A DNA stretch of 64,000 bases from Mycoplasmoides alvi ATCC 29626 (GTDB taxonomy: Bacteria; Bacillota_I; Bacilli_A; Mycoplasmatales; Mycoplasmoidaceae): contig NZ_KL370824.1 of NCBI RefSeq assembly GCF_000701785.1, positions 94,241 through 158,240 on the forward strand. The letters are read 5' to 3'. The notes under the pieces are model-generated. The model did no database searches. It worked only from the letters and a program-made list of their open reading frames with translations, and was not told the DNA's origin. The position numbers and the translations under genes are program-made. Every line of letters starts with the position of its first letter. Position 1 is the stretch's first letter. Of this stretch, positions 57,350 through 64,000 are shown one piece after another.

Positions 57350-58378
57350 ATGAAGCAAATTATTCATAAAAAAATCAAAAAAAACAATAAGAAAAAAATT
57401 GCTATTTTAACATCTGGTGGAGATTGCCCCGGAATGAATACTGCGATTTATTCTTTAGTTAGACAGTGTTTATACTATGATTATGAACCTTATTTAGTAT
57501 TTGAAGGTTATAAAGGTTTGGTTGAAGATAATATTGTTATTGCTAATTATGAGGAAGTAAAAAAGAATGCTTTTTTAGGGGGTTCATTCATATACTCTGC
57601 AAGATTATTAGAGTTTAAAGAATTGCTAACTAGACAAAAAGCTGCACTAAATTTAAAAAAAAGATCTATAAATACTTTAATTGTTATTGGTGGAGATGGT
57701 AGTTATCAGGGGGCTAAATTATTATCTGAACTTGGAATTAATTGTATATGTTTGCCAGGAACAATTGATAATGATATTGCCTCATCAGATTGAACAATTG
57801 GTTTTTATACTGCACTAGAATCAATTGATTTAGCAATTAGTCAAATTAAAGATACTTCTATTTCTCATAATCGTGTTGGATTAGTTGAAGTAATGGGTCG
57901 TTATTGTGGTGATTTAGCCATGTATTCATCCATTTCTAGTTGTGCTGATTTAATCATTACATCTGAAAATTTTATGCAGCCAAATGAAATTGCTAAAAAA
58001 GTTAAAGATGCATTTACAAAAAACAAAAAAAGAAGAACATTTACTATTGTTATTACAGAAAGAATGTATGGAGCTAATAACAATCCTACCTTAGAAGATA
58101 TTGCATCTTCAATTTTAAAAACTTCTGGTCATTTAACTAATATTAATCGTTTAGGTTATTTGCAGCGCGGCGGAATGCCCAATTTTATGGATCGTATTTT
58201 AGCAATTAAAATGGGTATGTATGCAATTGATCTAATTAGCAAAAATAAAAACAATCGAATTGTTTCAATTAAAAATGACAAAATTGTTGATGTAGATTTT
58301 AAGATTGGATTTAATTTAAAAAGACCAAAACATTTAAAAGAAATTCAAAAATTAAACAGCATTCAGGAAAAAATTTAA
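57350..58378 (+). CDS. pfkA: 6-phosphofructokinase
   Basis: 342 residues. ATP site TSGGDCPGMNTAI, VIGGDGSYQGA, catalytic Asp in GTIDNDIASSD, and VEVMGRYCGDLA for the sugar phosphate. It catalyses the committed step of glycolysis. Cys replaces Ala in the usual GGDAPGMN. I used ATG 57350, as an upstream TTG (57314) adds residues not found in the family. pyk follows after three bases, a common mollicute order. Confidence 0.94.
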
Positions 58379-58381
58379 ATC

Positions 58382-59902
58382 ATGAACCATTTAAAAAGAA
58401 CAAAAATTATTGCAACTTGCGGACCATCTTTAACTCAAAAATTATGAACTCTTAGTGACTTAGAAAATTTAAAGAACAAAGATTTAAAGAAAAAAGCATA
58501 TGAAAATATTGAAAATATTTTAAAAAATGGTGTTACAACAATCAGATTAAATTTTAGTCATGGAAATCAAGAAGAACAGTTAGTTCGAATAAAAATTTGC
58601 CGTGATGTAGCAGAAAAATTAGAAATACCAATTTCAATTATGTTAGATACTCAAGGACCAGAAATTAGAGTTGGTAGTGTTGTTGATGAAGGATGTCAAA
58701 TTAAAACTAATGATTTAGTCCAAATTTATACTGTTAAAAACATAATTGGTTCTAAACAATCATTTTATGCAAGTGATTCAACTGGCACTTACAATATGAT
58801 TAATGATTTAAAGGTTGGTTCTATCATTCTAGTTGATGATGGAAAATTGCATTTAATAGTAAAAAAATTTGATTACAAAAATAACATTATTACTTGTGTT
58901 GCTCAAAATACTCACACAATTACAAGTAGGAAACGCATTAATTTACCAAATGCTAATTATTCAATTCCTTTTTTGTCAAAAAAAGATGAAGCTGATATCT
59001 TATTTGGAATTAAGAATAAAGTTGATTATCTTGCTTTATCTTTTGTTAACAATGCTTTAGATGTTAAAAAAGTACGAACTATTTTAAAAAAGCATAATGC
59101 TGAACATATTAAAATTATTTCAAAAATTGAATCTAGTTATGCGATCAAAAATATTGATTCAATTATTGATGCTTCTGATGGAATCATGATTGCACGGGGT
59201 GATTTATCATTAGAAATACCTTTTTATGAAGTTCCACATTGAGAACGATATATTATTAAAGCATGTCGCTTTAAAAATAAACGTGTTATTGTTGCAACAC
59301 AAATGCTTGATTCTTTGGAAAAAAATATTCAACCAACTAGGGCCGAAGTAACTGATGTTTATTTTGCTGTTGATCGTGGTACTGATGCAACAATGTTATC
59401 TGGAGAAACAGCAAATGGTTTATATCCATTGGTAGCTGTAAATGTAATGCAACTTATTAATAAGCAATCTGAAATTTTATTTGATTATGAAAGAGCAACA
59501 ACTTATTATTATTCTAATGGAAAAATTAGTAAAACTAAATTTGGTAAAATTGTCAATAGTATTGCTAAGAAAGTTTGTCCTAAAAGAATTGTTGTTAATG
59601 GTGAATTTGGTTATGAATTTATTGTTCATTTTACAAATGATGAAAATGAAATTTATAGTCTTTCCAATATTCGTTTAGCAGCAGGTGTTATCATAATTAC
59701 AGACAATGATAAAGTTTATACTAGTCATGGTATTGATTATGGGATTTTTACCTACAAAGTTGATGATTTAACTATGGCAAAAAAATTATGAAAAGAGGTT
59801 AGTTTAAGGGCTATTAATAAATATAAAAAATTTGGTATAATTAAGTCGAGATTACCAAGTATTGTCTTGGTTAATAGCAAACTAGTAACTGTGAAAGGTT
59901 AA
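58382..59902 (+). CDS. pyk: Pyruvate kinase
   Basis: 506 residues. RTKIIATCGPS at the N-terminus, IRLNFSHG, SIMLDTQGPEIRVG, catalytic Lys in ISKIES, Mg site GIMIARGDLSLEIP, and ATQMLDSLEKN then PTRAEVTDV. A B domain is inserted at about 80-180. It converts phosphoenolpyruvate and ADP to pyruvate and ATP, the main ATP-yielding step in a fermenting mollicute. groES starts nine bases after its stop. Confidence 0.95.
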
Positions 59903-59910
59903 TAATTTAT

Positions 59911-60213
59911 ATGATTAGACCATTACATGATAACATTTTAATAAAACCATTAGTTGAAGAAGAAAAAATTTCCAAAAAAGGCATAATTTTATCAACAAAT
60001 AATGATGAAAATTCAAATACTACAAAAGGTGTTGTTGTAAGTCTTGGTGATGGATTAGCTTATGCAAAAAACACTCAAGTAGTTTTTAAAGTAAAAGTTG
60101 GTGATGTTATTTTTTTTAAAGAATATAGTGGAACCAATATTATTGATAGTGATAATAAAAGTTACAAAATTTTATCATATGAAGATATTGTTGCAGTTGA
60201 AGAAAGCAATTAG
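59911..60213 (+). CDS. groES: Co-chaperonin GroES
   Basis: 100 residues. IRPLHDNILIKPL at the start, a mobile loop (EEEKISKKGIILSTNNDE) and GDVIFFKEYSGTNI near the C-terminus. It caps GroEL. It sits directly after pyk with no CIRCE element, so heat-shock control by HrcA is not evident here. Confidence 0.93.
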   Translation: MIRPLHDNILIKPLVEEEKISKKGIILSTNNDENSNTTKGVVVSLGDGLAYAKNTQVVFKVKVGDVIFFKEYSGTNIIDSDNKSYKILSYEDIVAVEESN

Positions 60214-60263
60214 TTTATTTTAAAATAGAAGTTTTTAACAAAGAGTAGGTTTATATTAATATT

Positions 60264-61877
60264 ATGGCAAAAGAACTAACATTTGCAAAAAATGCAAGAA
60301 ACCGTTTGATGGTAGGTTTAAATAAATTAGCTGATGCAGTTAGAGTTACAGCAGGTCCTAAAGGTAGAAATGCTGTAATAGAAAAAAAATATGGAGCTCC
60401 TTTAATTGCAAATGATGGAGTAACAATTGCTAAAGAAATTGAATTATCTGATCCAATTGAAAATATGGGTGCTAAATTAATTGCTGAAGCAGCTATTAGT
60501 ACAAATGATATTGCTGGTGATGGAACTACAACTGCAACGATTTTGACTCAAGAAATGGTAAATCGGGCAGTTGATGCAATAAATAGTGGTTCTAATCCGG
60601 TAAATATTCGTCGTGGAATTGAAGAAGCAACTCAAGTAATAATTCAAGCTTTAACAAAAGCTTCAAAATCAATTACAACTTCTGATGAAATAGCACAAGT
60701 TGGAGCTATTTCATCAGGTTCTAAACAAATTGGTGAACTAATTGCTAAAGCAATGCAAATTGTTGGTAAGCAAGGTGTGATTACAATTGATGATGCAAAA
60801 ACCTTAACAACTACCTTAGATACAACTGAAGGTCTAGAATTTAAAGGCGGTTATGGTTCACCTTACATGGTAACAGATCATGAAAAAATGGTTGCTGTTT
60901 TAGAACAACCTAAAATTTTAGTTAGTGCTAACAAAATTAATACTGTTAAAGAATTGGTTCCTATTCTTGAAGCTTGCATGGAATCTAATGATTCTTTAGT
61001 AATTGTTTCAACAGATTTTAGTGATGAAGTTGTAACCACTTTGGCAGTTAACAAATTACGAGGAACACTAAATGTTATTACTGTTAAGTGTAATGAGTAT
61101 GGAGAACGACAAAAAGCTGTTTTAGAAGATTTATCAATTACTGTTGGTGCAACTTTAATTGATTCTGCAATTGGTGTTGATTTGAAAAATGTAACAATGG
61201 AACATCTTGGTACTGCTGGTAAAGTTACTGTTGGCAAAGAAAAAACAACAATTATTGATGGTGGTAAAGATAACCAAGATGCTATTAAAAACCATATTAA
61301 AACATTAGATTCTAGATTAAGATCTATTGGCAATGAGGACAAATATAGTGCTGAAATATTGCGCGAAAGAATTGCTTCATTATCTCAAGGTGTTGCTGTG
61401 ATTCGTGTTGGTGGGGCAACTGAAATTGCTCAAAAAGAATTAAAATTAAGGATTGAAGATGCTTTGAATTCTACCAAAGCTGCTGTAGAAGAAGGTATTG
61501 TTTCTGGTGGTGGAATTGCTTTAATAAATAGTATCTCTTCTATTGCTTACTTAACATCTAGTGATCGTGAAGTTGCTATTGGTTATGACATTGTTCGTGA
61601 GGCTTTGAAAGCACCTGCTAGACAAATAATTGAAAATGCAGGATTTAATAGTTCAAAAACCATTAATTATATTTTAAATCAAGGTGTTGGTATAGGTTTT
61701 AATGCTGAAACTGGTGAGTATGTTGATATGATCCGTAGTGGAATAATTGATCCAACTAAAGTTACTAAAACTGCATTAGAAAAAGCTTCTAGTGTTGCAG
61801 GATTAATGATTACTACAGAAGTAGCAATTAATGATATTAAAGAAAATAATGAAAAAAATAATGTTTTCGGTGAATAA
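60264..61877 (+). CDS. groEL: Chaperonin GroEL
   Basis: 537 residues. VTAGPKGRNAVIE and the ATP motif GDGTTTATILTQ, with EEGIVSGGGIAL and GFNAETGEYVDMI near the end. It assists folding of cytoplasmic proteins with GroES. The usual Gly-Gly-Met tail is missing; it ends NNEKNNVFGE. GroEL is absent from many mollicutes, so its presence helps place the organism near the pneumoniae/penetrans lineages. Confidence 0.95.
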   Translation: MAKELTFAKNARNRLMVGLNKLADAVRVTAGPKGRNAVIEKKYGAPLIANDGVTIAKEIELSDPIENMGAKLIAEAAISTNDIAGDGTTTATILTQEMVNRAVDAINSGSNPVNIRRGIEEATQVIIQALTKASKSITTSDEIAQVGAISSGSKQIGELIAKAMQIVGKQGVITIDDAKTLTTTLDTTEGLEFKGGYGSPYMVTDHEKMVAVLEQPKILVSANKINTVKELVPILEACMESNDSLVIVSTDFSDEVVTTLAVNKLRGTLNVITVKCNEYGERQKAVLEDLSITVGATLIDSAIGVDLKNVTMEHLGTAGKVTVGKEKTTIIDGGKDNQDAIKNHIKTLDSRLRSIGNEDKYSAEILRERIASLSQGVAVIRVGGATEIAQKELKLRIEDALNSTKAAVEEGIVSGGGIALINSISSIAYLTSSDREVAIGYDIVREALKAPARQIIENAGFNSSKTINYILNQGVGIGFNAETGEYVDMIRSGIIDPTKVTKTALEKASSVAGLMITTEVAINDIKENNEKNNVFGE

Positions 61878-61910
61878 ATTTTCATGTTTATATTAGGATA
61901 AAATTAGCAT

Positions 61911-63248
61911 ATGCAGATTAACATAACATCAAATAAAACAATTAAAACAATTGTTGCTAAAAAAGTTGATTCAAAACAAGGTTATGGTGTTGATAAAAAA
62001 AATGATTTACCAGGAAAAGTAGAATTTAAAGTGGTTCTACCATTTTGTAGTGATGTTTTTTATACAAAATTTAAAAGTTATTTAGTATCACAATATGACA
62101 CAAATGTTATTGATGTAGATAGTTTTATTAATGTTATTGGCAATGATTCTGCTGAACAAATTGTTAATTTAATTGTTGCTATTGTTGAATTTGTAGAAAG
62201 CACCCCATTTTCTAAAAAAACTAAAAAAGTTGACAAACCAAACTTTATCTTAAAAATTAATAAAAAATATGAAAAAATTATTGGTCCTGCTTTAAATGTT
62301 GCTAAAGCGATGACTTTAGTTCGTGAATTGCAAGATACACCATCAGATGTTTTATATCCTGAAACATTTGTTGAACGCTTTAAAAAAGAATTTAAAAATA
62401 TAAGTAATGTTAAAATTAGTGTTTTAGATAAAAAACAAATTGCTGCTAAGAAAATGGGTATGTTGTTAGGAGTTAATAAGGGCTCAATTCGCGAAGCACG
62501 TTTGTTAGTGGTTGAATATTTAAATAATCCAAAATCTAAAAATCGTTTTGCTTATGTTGGCAAGGGAATTACCTATGATTCTGGTGGCATGAATTTGAAA
62601 CCAGGTGCACACATGAGAACAATGAAGTATGATATGTCAGGTGCTGCTATTGTAGTTGCAACTGTTTTAGCACTTGCAAAGAATAAAATTAAAACTAATG
62701 TTATTGCTGTTGCTCCTTTAACTGAAAATCTACCAAGCCCAACTGCCCAAAGACCAGATGATATTGTAATTGCTTACAATGGTAAAAGTGTTGAAATTGA
62801 CAATACAGATGCAGAAGGTCGCTTAGTTTTAGGAGATGCAATTTCATATGCTGCTAAAGATTTAAAAGCAACAAGGATTTTTGATGTTGCAACATTAACA
62901 GGAGCAATGCTTTATTCATTAGGTAATACTTATAGTGGTGTTTGAGCAACTAGTGATGCTCATTGAAAAGCACTTCATCGTGCTAGCAAAATAGCTGGTG
63001 AACCAGTTTGACGTTTGCCATTACATGAGGATTATTTAAGAATGCTAGATTCTTCATTGGCTGATTTAGTTAATTGTGCTCCAAAACCAGGAGCAGGTTC
63101 AAGTAGTGCAGCAATGTTTTTAACTCAATTTACTGAGGGAATTGATTTAGTTCATATGGATATTGCTGGAACTGCAGATATTAATGGTTTAGGTCAAGCA
63201 GTCTTACTAAGAACTCTATATTGACAAGCTGTTAACCAAGATGAATAA
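61911..63248 (+). CDS. pepA: Leucyl aminopeptidase (M17, PepA-like)
   Basis: 445 residues. The C-terminal catalytic domain has the metal ligands in VGKGITYDSGGMNLKP and the M17 signature NTDAEGRLVLGDA, with catalytic Lys and Arg in place. The N-terminal domain (to about residue 140) is poorly conserved. It removes N-terminal residues from imported or degraded peptides using two metal ions. The start ATG 61911 is 33 bases after groEL. The end overlaps the next small gene by eight bases. Confidence 0.92.
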
Positions 63249-63564
63249 CAACAATAACAACAATAATAATAATAATAATAATTCACCATTAGAACCAGTA
63301 GTTATTACAAAAAAATTCGATTTTGATGAAAATAAAAAAGATGGTAATGACTATGAAGTTATTAAGGATGTCTATTCTTATCAAACAAAATCTAAACTTG
63401 ATGGATTGCCTTTGTGAGTAAAAATATTAGTTAGTTGTATTTTAATTATTTTTGCCATTGGTGCAATTGTTGGTGGCGCTTTTGCAATTGAAGCAGTTAA
63501 TAATATTTCATCTTCGCAAAATCAAACACAAAATTTTATTCTAGAAATAATATTGTTTAATTAA
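63241..63564 (+). CDS. Small single-helix membrane protein with poly-Asn start
   Basis: 107 residues: Met followed by 13 Asn (codons AAC/AAT), a charged stretch, one membrane helix (ILVSCILIIFAIGAIVGGAF) and a short tail. No family recognised. It overlaps the pepA end. The Asn run is encoded by a simple repeat, so its length probably varies. The tail could be cut short by a frameshift, but nothing downstream proves that. Confidence 0.62.
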
Positions 63565-64000
63565 ATTATTTTTTTAGTTTAAAAAGAGTTATTTAATTTT
63601 GATTTTTTAAACTACTTTTAAAATAATTAAATTAAGATTATATGTATTAATAAGTCAATTTAAATTGTTTTTCGAAAATTTGTTATAGATTTAATTCATT
63701 GTTTAAACATTAAGTTTGCTAATGGTTTTTACATTTTAAAAAAAATCTTTTAACGTTATGGTTAAATGTTTAATTACTTTTAATTTAGCTTTAATTTTTA
63801 GTTGATTTAAGCAAAAAGTTAAATTTGTTTTTAATTTATTTAATGTTTAAAATTTTTATAAGAATTTTTTAATCATAAATATTTTTACTTTCTAATGAAA
63901 TATTTATTAAACATCTTGACCAAAACAAAAGGATAAAGTTTTAAATATTAAATAAGCAATAAATCTAATTTGTCAAATAAAATGCTTTTTTTTTTTTTTT
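63565..64000. other. Terminal non-coding stretch ending in a T tract
   Basis: 436 bases without genes. It ends in T15 (63986-64000) that runs off the window, preceded by TTGTCA at 63970-63975, a good -35 box. Confidence 0.55.
63986..64000 (+). repeat. Poly-T tract at window edge
   Basis: At least 15 T, continuing beyond the window. The layout, -35-like box then T run, recalls the promoter at 30827-30858. Confidence 0.8.

Noticed and set aside
59880..60263. CIRCE heat-shock operator before groES or groEL
   Set aside because: No TTAGCACTC-N9-GAGTGCTAA-like inverted repeat is present.
60878..61342. 154-codon minus-strand frame
   Set aside because: It lies opposite groEL and has no family features; codon shadow.
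1..64000. CRISPR array or intact insertion sequence
   Set aside because: No regularly spaced direct repeats with unique spacers, no cas genes and no complete transposase were seen.

Overview
The window is from a wall-less bacterium of the Mollicutes. Base composition is extremely AT-rich. TGA must be read as tryptophan: nearly every recognisable gene runs through in-frame TGA codons, often at conserved Trp positions such as the Cys-Trp-Ser motif of a C1 peptidase. Lipoproteins and membrane proteins are abundant, and biosynthesis genes are few. A groES-groEL pair and the gene neighbourhoods point to the pneumoniae/penetrans side of the group (Malacoplasma-like). That placement is an inference, not a proof.

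Layout. 1-11.6 kb is a compact housekeeping run on the + strand: DHH phosphoesterase, TrmH-type methyltransferase, RluA-type pseudouridine synthase, then a shrunken version of the Firmicutes yloU-yloV-plsX-rnc-smc-ftsY-ylxM locus. 11.8-14.4 kb holds a degenerate HAD-like protein and a lipoprotein of eight tandem small-barrel repeats. 14.7-22.7 kb is housekeeping again: a transketolase-like protein that has lost its cofactor motif, yneF, engB, valS, a membrane protein, obg and nadE. 22.7-24.7 kb contains an orphan AT-rich stretch with a T22 tract and a frameshifted surface protein gene. 25.0-25.8 kb is a minus-strand tRNA array (Cys, a decayed Arg-like tRNA, Pro, Met, Ile2, Ser, fMet, Asp, Phe). 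26.0-28.7 kb is a hypothetical gene, cmk and der.

28.7-44.1 kb is a surface-protein region: a second eight-repeat lipoprotein, two membrane-anchored papain-like peptidases with nearly identical 3' ends, an azoreductase, a large lipoprotein, a DUF31-type serine protease lipoprotein, and a third, shorter barrel-repeat lipoprotein. Several loci carry simple-sequence tracts placed where slipped-strand mispairing would switch expression: T18 inside a predicted promoter, a CT repeat inside a signal peptide (the gene is out of frame as sequenced), T22 upstream of the frameshifted gene, and a T tract running off the window end.

44.5-52.5 kb returns to core functions: fused SecDF, apt, the energy-coupling module ecfA1-ecfA2-ecfT, truA and a Cof-type HAD phosphatase. 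52.6-57.1 kb is a divergent pair of large surface proteins of unknown function, one with propeller-like repeats. 57.3-63.6 kb is a run of pfkA, pyk, groES, groEL, pepA and a small poly-Asn membrane protein.

The genes fit a parasite that lives on glycolysis, imports fatty acids and vitamins, and varies a set of surface proteases and lipoproteins.
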